Positions 1 to 8,148 of a DNA stretch of 64,000 nucleotides are shown piece by piece. This DNA comes from Photorhabdus khanii NC19 (GTDB lineage Bacteria > Pseudomonadota > Gammaproteobacteria > Enterobacterales > Enterobacteriaceae): positions 62,001-126,000 of the forward strand of contig NZ_AYSJ01000017.1 of the NCBI RefSeq assembly GCF_000517265.1, in the 5' to 3' direction. Below the pieces are notes generated by a model, which saw nothing but the letters and a program-made list of their open reading frames with translations, made no database searches and was not told where the DNA came from. The translations under genes and the position numbers were made by a program. The first letter of the stretch is position 1, and every line of letters starts with the position of its first letter.

Positions 1-99
1 GGTGAAGAGATGGTGCGTTTTCGCATGGCAATGCTAAATGAGCTATATCAAAGTAATACCAGGGTAAATCTTAATGAATATAACGACACTATTATCTGA
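1..99 (+). CDS. 3' end of an unidentified upstream gene (partial)
   Basis: Frame 1 is open from the first base to a TGA at 97-99; the other two plus frames close at once. It encodes 32 residues ending in NEYNDTII. It overlaps the start of the next gene (ATG at 74) by 26 bases, which suggests translational coupling and membership of the same operon. Too little is present to name a family. Confidence 0.5.
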   Translation, partial: GEEMVRFRMAMLNELYQSNTRVNLNEYNDTII

Positions 100-1780
100 G
101 CGTGATATAGACATTTTGCGTAATGATGACATGTTAGGCAGTGGTAATTTTCTTGACCGCTGTTTAGCGCTAAGTAATACCCCGGCGGTGGATTTTATTT
201 TTACAGATAAACCCATAACCATTGCCGATGAACGCAATATTCAACAATTTAGTTTAAATACCCTGGCAAGTATTAGATGTGATCTTGCGGGTTGGTACTT
301 GGCTAATGGAATTGAAACCGGAGATGTTGTCGCTGTTTGTATAGAAGATGGAATGGGGCCATTTTTGCATTACCTCGCGGTTACAAGTATTGGTGCGACA
401 ATCGCTTTAATTAATCCGGCGATACCACCGGATATTGGTATCCCTTACATCAAAGAGAATGGTTTTAATAAACTGGTAACAGATGAGTTTTCTTTTAGTC
501 ATAATTCACTGATCAAGAATTTACGGAATTCAGGAAATATATGTGCAATTCTGAATGTTGCAAATTTTAATACCGGGATTAAATACGATTTACCTTCTTG
601 GTGGCCGTCTATTCCGATGGATACAACATTGCTAATGTTGAGCCATACCTCTGGTACGACAGGAATACCTAAAGCGGTAAAATTTGAACATCGTCAATTC
701 TTTATGGGAAAACGCGCAAGACTTGGGCGTTTTGTCGAATCACCCGATGAGCGTTTGCTGACCGTTTTGCCGCAGTCACACTCCGCTGCGATTAGCCACC
801 TTGAAACGGCTGTATTGCATGGCATCCCAACTTATGTACTCAGTAGCCAGGATGGTGAATCTGTACGGCAAGCGATAAGGGATTTTTCTCCTACAACGGT
901 TGTTGCTTTTCCCAAAAGTTACGTTTCTTTGCTGGAACGCGGGGTATCGTATGGTGAATTTCCATCAATACGGCGATGGTTTAGCATGGGGGATGCCGCG
1001 CATCATAGTCACATTCGCCGTTTGCTGATGAGTTCTCCTGATGCACGTTATATCGATGCGTTTGGCAGTTCGGAGCTTGGCATGGCTTTGTTGCGAAGTG
1101 TCTCTACACTTGATCATATTGCGCCTCCCCGTGCTATTGGGCGTCCTGTGGATATAGTGACAGCCAAAATACTTGATATGGATTCTGGTGATGAAATGCC
1201 GGCAGGGAGTGTTGGATTACTCGCGGTATGTTCACCAACGATCACTTCTGGCTACTGGAAACAGAGTCAAAAGACCTCTGATGCCTGGCGCAATGGATAT
1301 TTTCTGACCGGAGATGTCGGATATTGCAAAGACGGTGTTTTTTATCAAATTGATCGGGTGGTTGATGTTATTCATACCCCTGGTGGTTCTTTGTATACAC
1401 TTCAACTTGAAGAAGCGATACAGACGATCGAAAGTATCTATGATGCAATAATTATTGGATTGGATTTATCTCATGCCAAGAATAGAGAAACGAAATTAGT
1501 CATATTAATTTTATTAAATGAGAAATTAACTTCGGATGTAAATATTATTGTAGAACAAGTTATTCAGCTAATGTTGGAAAAAATTGGAAGGAAATACTAT
1601 ATTAGAGAATATGCGATTATCGTTGTTAATAGCTTCGATCAAATCCCCACCGGCGCAACAGGTAAAGTTTTGAAGCGTAGATTAAAGGATATTCTCCCTA
1701 AAACTCTTGAGGAATATGAAAGAAATAAACAACTCCCCAATGGAATTTTAAAAATCGTTAACTACATATCGGCTAATTAG
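74..1780 (+). CDS. AMP-forming acyl/aryl-CoA synthetase-like ligase
   Basis: A 568-residue member of the ANL superfamily (acyl-CoA synthetases, NRPS adenylation domains, luciferases), which activates a carboxylic acid as an acyl-adenylate and passes it to CoA or a carrier thiol. Visible motifs are the phosphate loop SHTSGTTGIPKAVK near residue 195, FGSSELG near 332, the TGD motif in YFLTGDVGY near 415, and the C-terminal PTGATGKVLKRR with the A10 lysine near 540. The length is normal for a free-standing ligase and no carrier domain is attached. It is the first complete gene of a tight run of six plus-strand genes (gaps 27-76 bases) and probably loads or activates the acid that the later hydroxylases and methyltransferase modify. 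The substrate cannot be read from the sequence. The family is certain; the pathway role is inference. Confidence 0.85.
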   Translation: MNITTLLSERDIDILRNDDMLGSGNFLDRCLALSNTPAVDFIFTDKPITIADERNIQQFSLNTLASIRCDLAGWYLANGIETGDVVAVCIEDGMGPFLHYLAVTSIGATIALINPAIPPDIGIPYIKENGFNKLVTDEFSFSHNSLIKNLRNSGNICAILNVANFNTGIKYDLPSWWPSIPMDTTLLMLSHTSGTTGIPKAVKFEHRQFFMGKRARLGRFVESPDERLLTVLPQSHSAAISHLETAVLHGIPTYVLSSQDGESVRQAIRDFSPTTVVAFPKSYVSLLERGVSYGEFPSIRRWFSMGDAAHHSHIRRLLMSSPDARYIDAFGSSELGMALLRSVSTLDHIAPPRAIGRPVDIVTAKILDMDSGDEMPAGSVGLLAVCSPTITSGYWKQSQKTSDAWRNGYFLTGDVGYCKDGVFYQIDRVVDVIHTPGGSLYTLQLEEAIQTIESIYDAIIIGLDLSHAKNRETKLVILILLNEKLTSDVNIIVEQVIQLMLEKIGRKYYIREYAIIVVNSFDQIPTGATGKVLKRRLKDILPKTLEEYERNKQLPNGILKIVNYISAN

Positions 1781-1807
1781 AATTTATTATAAAGAAGGTG
1801 AAGTATT

Positions 1808-2503
1808 GTGAGCAAAGTTTCTCATGAAGGTCCTGTTGTCGAAGCTATAAAACAAAAATTGATCCTTGCTGAATCTTCCGATGTCTCTGAGTTTGAATGT
1901 ATGGGACGGTTATTTAACATTCATAAAAATGTGTTCCCACCCACTCATTTTCAGTCCACTGGTATATTCACTAAGAATATTCCCTATACTCAAAATACCT
2001 CTTTTTTGGAATTAGGTTGTGGTGCAGGAGTGACCGCTGTCACAGCGGCATTGGAGGGATGTTATCCGGTTGTTGCTTCTGACATTAGTGGGGAAGCAGT
2101 GGAAAATACCTTGTTTAATGTAATGCGTCATAATGTAAATAATTTCGTTTCTGTAAGACATGGCGATTTATTTGACACATTAGAAGAGGGAGAAAGTTTT
2201 GATGTCATTTTTTGGAATTCTAACTTTCTATTTGTTCCTGAAAATTACTCTTTTCAGGAGAAAATTTATCACGCATTTTATGATCCAGGGTATATAACAC
2301 ATAAACGTTTCCTTATGGAGGCAAAAAAATATATTAATCCACAGGGAAAGCTACTCATTGGGTTTAGCAGCCAGGGAAATGAGGCGGCGTTTAGTGAATT
2401 ACTTATGGAATATGATTATAACTATCTTGTTTTATATGAAGAAAGAGGAAAGGGCGAAAATTCACAGATATACAAAATTTTCCAACTGGTATCTTTAATC
2501 TAA
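1808..2503 (+). CDS. Class I SAM-dependent methyltransferase
   Basis: A 231-residue protein with a Rossmann-type methyltransferase core. Motif I is LELGCGAGVTAV (around residues 67-78), followed by the acidic residue in VVASDIS, and then a motif IV-like stretch FDVIFWNSNFLF. That last stretch stands where HemK/PrmC-type enzymes carry NPPY, but here it reads NSNF, so the family's glutamine-methylating function is not implied. Translation starts at GTG 1808, preceded by AAGAAGGTGAAG as a Shine-Dalgarno. It lies 27 bases after the ligase gene in the same operon and is likely a tailoring O-, N- or C-methyltransferase. The substrate is unknown. Confidence 0.8.
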   Translation: MSKVSHEGPVVEAIKQKLILAESSDVSEFECMGRLFNIHKNVFPPTHFQSTGIFTKNIPYTQNTSFLELGCGAGVTAVTAALEGCYPVVASDISGEAVENTLFNVMRHNVNNFVSVRHGDLFDTLEEGESFDVIFWNSNFLFVPENYSFQEKIYHAFYDPGYITHKRFLMEAKKYINPQGKLLIGFSSQGNEAAFSELLMEYDYNYLVLYEERGKGENSQIYKIFQLVSLI

Positions 2504-2543
2504 AATATTTATTTTTATAAGTTATTATTAAGGAGAGTATATT

Positions 2544-4211
2544 TTGACTTCAGAAAATATTTCTGTATCGCAAGTTGCCATTGTTGGTGGTGGACCAGTT
2601 GGCCTGATGTTGGCTTTATTTCTGGATTTATATGGTATTCGTTCCGTTATTTTTAATTTGGATGAATTGACTCGGTTACACCCTAAAGGCAATACCCATA
2701 GTGCCCGCACTATGGAACATTATCGTCGTTTGGGTATATCTCAGTCTATTCGGGATTTAGGATTGCCGAAAGAGTTTCCTCTGGATATAGCCTATTTTAC
2801 CAAGCTTAATGCATGGGAACTGGCACGCATCGATATGCCGTCGGAAATGGAAAAAATGTCCAGGACCCAAAATGCTGCTGCGACAGACCCCGTTCCAGAG
2901 CCGATACTACGTGTAAATCAAACCTATGTTGAAAAGTTTTTGCTACAACATGCAAGCAGTCGTCCAAATATCACAATAAGATATGGCTGGCGTGTTAGAG
3001 ATTTTGTCCAATATAAAGATGAAGTAAAACTTTATGCGGAGCATATTGAGGGAAAACATTTTGATGAAGTTTGGCATGCAACCTATATGATCGGATGTGA
3101 CGGTGGACAAAGTTTTGTTCGCTCCAAACTGGGGATTGCATATGAAGGAACGGTTGAAGCGAAGACAGGTTTTCTGACTGGCGGAATGATTTCCAGTTAT
3201 ATCCGTGTTCCTGGTATTTACCGGGGACTATTACAAGATAAAGCGGCCTGGATGTACAATATTATCTCACCTATGCTGAGAATGTTATTTATCAGTTTGG
3301 ATGGTAAAGATGATTTTTTATTTGTGACTCAGAGTAAACTTGGACAGACTATTGATGATGCGGAATTAATTCGCATAGCGCAGGCAGGGATAGGTACAGA
3401 TATGGAGGTATCAGTCCTTGGTAACTCGCTATGGAAAGGTGGAGTTGCTCTTGTCGCAGAACGGTTTTCTGACGGTCGGATATATTTGGCAGGTGACTCA
3501 GCGCATTTATTTGCTCCTACCGGTGGTTTCGGAATGAATACAGGAATCGACGATACGAGTAATTTAGCCTGGAAAATTGCCGCATCTATAAATGGCTGGG
3601 CTGGCGATAAGTTAATGGATTCTTATGAAAGCGAGCGTCGTCCAGTTGCAGTTAGAAATACATCTGCCGCCCGTTTTTTGACTCAGCGAGTATCTGCGTT
3701 ATCTATACCTGAAAATCTGGAAGATGCAGACTCTGCTGGTGATTTGGCTCGCCAAAAATTAGGTGACGAGCTTAAGGTATTTCGCAGTCAATTTAGTTCG
3801 ATCGGTGTTGAATTGGGTGCCCGATACGACAATTCTTCTCATATCATTAACAGTGCTCCAATACCGGATGATGACTTTCTGAATTATCAACCGAGTAATG
3901 TGCCGGGAGGACGATTGCCGCACTTGTGGATAACGCCTGTTCCAGGAGCAAGAATATCCCTGTTTGATATTTTAGGCACTGGATTTAGTTTGCTTCGAGT
4001 AGGAGAGCATCTTCCAGATGTATCCGAACTATTAGATCAGGCATATCAACGTAAAATTCCGATAAAGGTTATTGATCTTCCTGGTTACGACGCCTGGCAA
4101 TTATATCAGGCAAGGCTCCTTTTAGTACGACCTGATCAATATATTGCCTGGAAAGGCGATAAGGTGCCTGACAACGCAGGTTCGATACTGGATAGAATTA
4201 TGGGTCAGTAA
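2544..4211 (+). CDS. FAD-dependent aromatic hydroxylase (PHBH/MhpA type), first copy
   Basis: A 555-residue flavoprotein monooxygenase of the p-hydroxybenzoate hydroxylase fold (group A), which uses NAD(P)H and O2 to hydroxylate aromatic rings. The N-terminal dinucleotide-binding motif is VAIVGGGPVGLMLALF, the DG motif is MIGCDGGQSFVRSKLG near residue 190, and the GD motif is IYLAGDSAHLFAPTGGFGMN near 315. The C-terminal 150 residues resemble the thioredoxin-like domain of MhpA/PgaE-type enzymes, ending in LLLVRPDQYIAWKG. The start is a TTG at 2544 with AGGAGAG a few bases upstream; no ATG fits better. It lies 40 bases after the methyltransferase gene. A second, divergent enzyme of the same fold follows directly, so two separate oxidations are likely. 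Confidence 0.85.
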   Translation: MTSENISVSQVAIVGGGPVGLMLALFLDLYGIRSVIFNLDELTRLHPKGNTHSARTMEHYRRLGISQSIRDLGLPKEFPLDIAYFTKLNAWELARIDMPSEMEKMSRTQNAAATDPVPEPILRVNQTYVEKFLLQHASSRPNITIRYGWRVRDFVQYKDEVKLYAEHIEGKHFDEVWHATYMIGCDGGQSFVRSKLGIAYEGTVEAKTGFLTGGMISSYIRVPGIYRGLLQDKAAWMYNIISPMLRMLFISLDGKDDFLFVTQSKLGQTIDDAELIRIAQAGIGTDMEVSVLGNSLWKGGVALVAERFSDGRIYLAGDSAHLFAPTGGFGMNTGIDDTSNLAWKIAASINGWAGDKLMDSYESERRPVAVRNTSAARFLTQRVSALSIPENLEDADSAGDLARQKLGDELKVFRSQFSSIGVELGARYDNSSHIINSAPIPDDDFLNYQPSNVPGGRLPHLWITPVPGARISLFDILGTGFSLLRVGEHLPDVSELLDQAYQRKIPIKVIDLPGYDAWQLYQARLLLVRPDQYIAWKGDKVPDNAGSILDRIMGQ

Positions 4212-4268
4212 GCGAAGATTTCCCAGAAATAGGGTAACTAATGCTAATTAAAGACGGAACACAATATT

Positions 4269-5993
4269 ATGATTGAGACGGATGTTCTTATCGTAGGTAG
4301 CGGCCCTTCTGGCTCAGCAGCGGCCCTGTTTCTGAGTACCTACGGAATTAATACACTGGTCATCACGAAACATCGATGGCTGGCGAATACACCTCGCGCG
4401 CATATAACCAATCAGCGAACAATAGAAATATTATCGGAGTTTGGTGTTGGTGATGAGTTAATGGCGAGTTCTGTATTAAATGATGTGATGGGTAATAGTA
4501 TATTTTGCGATACGTTGGCAGGGAAAGAAATTGCCAGAATAAAGTCATGGGGAGCGCACCCAGAACGTTTAAGTGATTATACAATAGCTAGCCCGTTTAG
4601 TATCTGTGATATACCACAAACTTATCTTGAGCCAATATTGATTGGTCGTGCGGTTAAAAACGGATCACACGTAAAATTTTCGTCAGAATACATAAAAGCG
4701 ATACAAGATAAGCATGGTGTGACAGTGACTGTTTTTGATCGTTTAGAAAAACGCGAATATCAAATTCGTGCTAAATATCTCATCGGGGCTGACGGTGCCA
4801 AAAGCAAAGTTTGTTCTGACGCAAAATTGCCTATGAGAGGAGAGTTAGATCTTGCGGGTTGTATCAATATTTTCTTTGACGCTGATTTATCTGCTTTAGT
4901 TTCTCATCGGCCTGGCGCATTATTTCTCATTTTTAATAACGAGGCTATTTCTGGCGGAATTGGTGTTGGGGCATTAAGAATGGTACGCCCGTGGAAAGAG
5001 TGGTTGGGGGTGTGGAATTACGATATAGCTCAACCTCCACCGGTTATTACAGAGAACGATGCGGTCAATATTCTTAAGAAGCTCATCGGTAATTATGATG
5101 TGGATATCAATATTAAATCAATATCGACCTGGACAGTAAATAATATGTATGCTGAAGCGTATTCTAATCAGCGAATATTTTGTGTTGGCGATGCGGTTCA
5201 TCGTCATCCGCCCAATAATGGTCTGGGATCAAATACATCTATTCAAGATTCTTATAATTTATGTTGGAAACTTGCCTATGTTCTTAAACAATATGCAGGG
5301 CCTGCTTTGTTAGAAACTTATAGTCAAGAGCGAGTTCCGATAGGTAAAGCCGTCGTTGCCAGGGCAATAAAGAGCATAAGTGAAAGTCAAGAACTGAGTC
5401 TTTCATTAGGGCTGGATAAGCCGGCAATATCTACCGCAGAATTTCTTTCCTTTGATGATGATATTGGTATAGCGAGAAGAGATCGATTTTATAAGGCACT
5501 CAGATTAAAGAATTATGAGCTTAATGGTCATGGAGTTGAATTAAACCAATTTTATGAATCGGTAGCTATTTTGCGAGGAGATATTGCTGACGAAGGGAAA
5601 AAAAGTGACGATCTGCATTTCATGTATCACTCGACATTTATACCTGGTGCTCGAATTCCACATGTTTGGTTAAGCCAAAAAGGAAAAATTATATCTTCAA
5701 TTAATTTGGTTGGTCATGGACAATATTCATTATTTACCGGGATAAGTGGAAAAAAATGGATCACCGCAGTAGAAAAGTATAACGAAGAACATGTTTGTAA
5801 AATCAATGCTTATATTATTGGTCCTGGTGAGGATGTTGACGATATTTATGGTGACTTTTATGGTCGCTGTCATTTCGATGAAACCTCTTGTATTCTTGTC
5901 AGACCGGATGGGCATATAGCATGGTATTGTCAGGATAATAAAGAACATGAAAAACTTTTGGCAGAAACGATGATTAAAATACTTTTAAGATAA
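4269..5993 (+). CDS. FAD-dependent aromatic hydroxylase (PHBH/phenol hydroxylase type), second copy
   Basis: A 574-residue group A flavoprotein monooxygenase. Motifs are VLIVGSGPSGSAAALF at the N-terminus (FAD ADP-binding), YLIGADGAKSKV (DG motif) and IFCVGDAVHRHPPNNGLGSN (GD motif). The C-terminal thioredoxin-like part contains ILVRPDGHIAWY. The HRHPPNNGLGSNTSIQD stretch resembles TfdB/phenol-hydroxylase-type enzymes more than the preceding gene, so the two are not a recent duplication. Start ATG 4269, 57 bases after the previous stop, with a weak GGAA upstream. It probably hydroxylates, decarboxylatively hydroxylates or oxidatively opens the ring of a pathway intermediate; which of these cannot be told. 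Confidence 0.85.
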   Translation: MIETDVLIVGSGPSGSAAALFLSTYGINTLVITKHRWLANTPRAHITNQRTIEILSEFGVGDELMASSVLNDVMGNSIFCDTLAGKEIARIKSWGAHPERLSDYTIASPFSICDIPQTYLEPILIGRAVKNGSHVKFSSEYIKAIQDKHGVTVTVFDRLEKREYQIRAKYLIGADGAKSKVCSDAKLPMRGELDLAGCINIFFDADLSALVSHRPGALFLIFNNEAISGGIGVGALRMVRPWKEWLGVWNYDIAQPPPVITENDAVNILKKLIGNYDVDINIKSISTWTVNNMYAEAYSNQRIFCVGDAVHRHPPNNGLGSNTSIQDSYNLCWKLAYVLKQYAGPALLETYSQERVPIGKAVVARAIKSISESQELSLSLGLDKPAISTAEFLSFDDDIGIARRDRFYKALRLKNYELNGHGVELNQFYESVAILRGDIADEGKKSDDLHFMYHSTFIPGARIPHVWLSQKGKIISSINLVGHGQYSLFTGISGKKWITAVEKYNEEHVCKINAYIIGPGEDVDDIYGDFYGRCHFDETSCILVRPDGHIAWYCQDNKEHEKLLAETMIKILLR

Positions 5994-6069
5994 AATATCT
6001 TGAATGCCATTTTAAAACAGTTAAAGAATGCAAATTATAAAATAAGGCGTGATATTAGAGGTGATTATA

Positions 6070-6519
6070 ATGAAAAAAACTTTCTTTTCATCTGGCGATT
6101 TCGGTAGAGTTCCAGGAGAGTTAATTGAAGATAAGCCGACTCAATTAATTCATGAAAACGTATTGAATTCTGAAATAAGTCAAGATGTGAATTTCTCAAA
6201 TGAAAGGTGCCATAAGGTCGCTATGGTTAATTTACCCAGTAAAGTTCTCAGTATGACTCTGGGGGGATTACAACCTGGGCAATCCACGCGTAAACACAGG
6301 CATAGTTATGAAACCATAATATATATCGTCAATGGTGAGGGGTATTCACTCATTGGTGAACAACATGTTTCATGGAAAGCAGGTGATGCAATATATGTGC
6401 CTGTATGGGCATGGCATCAACATACAAATAGCAGTACCACTGATGAAGCATTCTATATTGCATGTGAGAATGCACCGATGTTGCAAAACCTGGGGCTGGC
6501 AGTTCGTGAGGAACTTTGA
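6070..6519 (+). CDS. Small cupin-domain protein (gentisate-dioxygenase-like motif)
   Basis: A single-domain cupin of 149 residues. Motif 1 is KHRHSYETIIYIVNGEG, with the His-x-His and Glu metal ligands. Motif 2 is GDAIYVPVWAWHQHTN, which keeps Pro, His and Asn but has Trp where the consensus has Gly. The start at ATG 6070 is preferred over an in-frame GTG at 6049 because AGAGGTG sits 6 bases before the ATG. Cupins of this size in aromatic biosynthetic clusters act as metal dioxygenases or as cyclases/isomerases; with two hydroxylases upstream, oxidative ring cleavage is plausible but unproven. Confidence 0.75.
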   Translation: MKKTFFSSGDFGRVPGELIEDKPTQLIHENVLNSEISQDVNFSNERCHKVAMVNLPSKVLSMTLGGLQPGQSTRKHRHSYETIIYIVNGEGYSLIGEQHVSWKAGDAIYVPVWAWHQHTNSSTTDEAFYIACENAPMLQNLGLAVREEL

Positions 6520-6573
6520 ATTTAGCAGGATATACATCAATTAAGGCTATTTTTTAAGAGGAATGGCACTATT

Positions 6574-7320
6574 ATGTTTAGATTATCGGGGAAATATACA
6601 TTAATTACCGGAGGAACTACCGGTATTGGTTTTGAAACGGCAAAAAAATTTCATGCTGAAGGGGCTCATGTTGCAATTACTGGAAACAACCCGGAGACAT
6701 TAAATTTTGCGCAGAGATTCTTTGGCAAGGATGTTTGGGTTATACCCAGTGACGCAGGATCTTTTGCAGCACAAACCATCTTAAGGGATACAATTAAAGC
6801 GCGTTGGCCACGAATTGACGCTCTTTTTCTTAATGCTGGAATTGTGACGAGTCATAAATTAGAAGAAGAAAGTGAGGAAAGTTTTGACCGTCTTATCTCT
6901 ATTAATTTGAAGGGGCCATTTTTCCTCTTGCAATCTATGCTTCCTCTTCTTGCCAATCCATCTTCCGTCATTTTATGCGGTTCGGTCAGCGGTCATATTG
7001 GTAAAAGTGGTACAAGTGCGGTTTATTCTGCGAGTAAAGGCGCTTTATTGGCTTTGGGGCGTGCTTTGGCGGCGGAATTTTTAGATCGTCAGATTCGGGT
7101 TAATAGTATTAGTCCAGGTCCAATAATGACACCGGCATTTGACAAACTAGGTTTAGACAATACTCAACGTGTCTATCAGGAGGCCAGAGCCATGATCCCG
7201 GTTGGGCATCTGGGAACCCCGGCCGATGTTGCCGATGCGGCTGTTTTCCTTGCTTCAGATGAATCGAGATTTTTGTTGGGAACTGATATTACTGTTGATG
7301 GCGGTATGATTAATGTTTAG
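6574..7320 (+). CDS. Short-chain dehydrogenase/reductase (FabG-like)
   Basis: A 248-residue classical SDR. The cofactor site is TGGTTGIGFETA at residues 11-22, the NAG motif is LNAGIV near 90, and the catalytic Ser-Tyr-Lys set is the Ser in LCGSVSGH with YSASK near 150. The C-terminal FLLGTDITVDGG is typical of the family. It reduces a ketone or oxidises an alcohol using NAD(P)H. It is the last gene of the operon; AAGAGGA lies about 11 bases upstream of ATG 6574. The substrate is unknown; it may tailor the same aromatic product. Confidence 0.85.
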   Translation: MFRLSGKYTLITGGTTGIGFETAKKFHAEGAHVAITGNNPETLNFAQRFFGKDVWVIPSDAGSFAAQTILRDTIKARWPRIDALFLNAGIVTSHKLEEESEESFDRLISINLKGPFFLLQSMLPLLANPSSVILCGSVSGHIGKSGTSAVYSASKGALLALGRALAAEFLDRQIRVNSISPGPIMTPAFDKLGLDNTQRVYQEARAMIPVGHLGTPADVADAAVFLASDESRFLLGTDITVDGGMINV

Positions 7321-7372
7321 ATAAATGTGATATGGGTTTTGTCGATTGTATTTAAAAACAGATAATTATCCA

Positions 7373-7406
7373 ACCGGGGTAGAAAGCCTATTGGCAATAT
7401 CCCGGT
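7373..7406 (+). terminator. Possible operon terminator hairpin
   Basis: ACCGGGGTA (7373-7381) pairs with TATCCCGGT (7398-7406) at 8 of 9 positions around a 16-base loop, 52 bases after the SDR stop. The following bases are only moderately T-rich, so this is a weak call. Confidence 0.35.
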
Positions 7407-8148
7407 GATTTGTTTATGAACTATTATGATCGGGATTTTGGCTTAATTTGTTATATTTTATAATACTTTTCCTATATGGGTTCCTCACGTACTACGTGTA
7501 CGCTCAGGTTTTGCGTGCTGCTTGGGCTCACCGTTCATTCACAAGAATAGCCGGCAATAATTATGATTATCAGGATAGTCTTTCAAATACTATCATTGAT
7601 AAATAATTTTGCATCTATTTTAGTTGAAAAATATTTATATTAATAAATCTATTTTTTAATGTGTATCTTATATTGTTAAGTTTTTATGGTTTTATTATTT
7701 TTTATTTTAATATCAATATACTGTATAACTATTACTGTATTTTTCTTGTAATGTGTCCTTTGTCATGTTTTGTAAAAAATCCCTTTTTTACCATTGATAA
7801 TTTGTAAGGTGAAAAATAATCTGTATATATGTTGATTAGGTGATTTTAATTTTATTTTTCAATTGAAATTTTTATTTTACGGATAGATTTACATTTTTGG
7901 TCGTGATTTATTTTAATTAAAAAGTAATTAATTTTATGGTTACACATAGTACAAAAATCAGCACTAATCCAATCTATGACCAGAGTGTGCGTTTTTAAGG
8001 ATCTGCCTGGAATTTTTCCGGGATGAGAAAGAGATTAAATTCAACATCATCATGCCATTTATTGTCTTCTAATGGCTCGTTGCCGCTGTTTTTATATTTC
8101 TGGGCAGTGGCTTACCTTACATAACATTTGTGTTTGAAAGAGGCGACA
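7407..8148. other. AT-rich intergenic region before chb
   Basis: No gene is visible. Most of it (7580-7960) is very AT-rich. At 7487-7505 there is CGTAC-TACGT-GTACG, a short inverted repeat, set in a 60-base stretch of higher GC than its surroundings; it could be a piece of a dispersed intergenic repeat, but I cannot confirm that. The last 180 bases should hold the chb promoter; I see no convincing -35/-10 pair. Confidence 0.4.
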
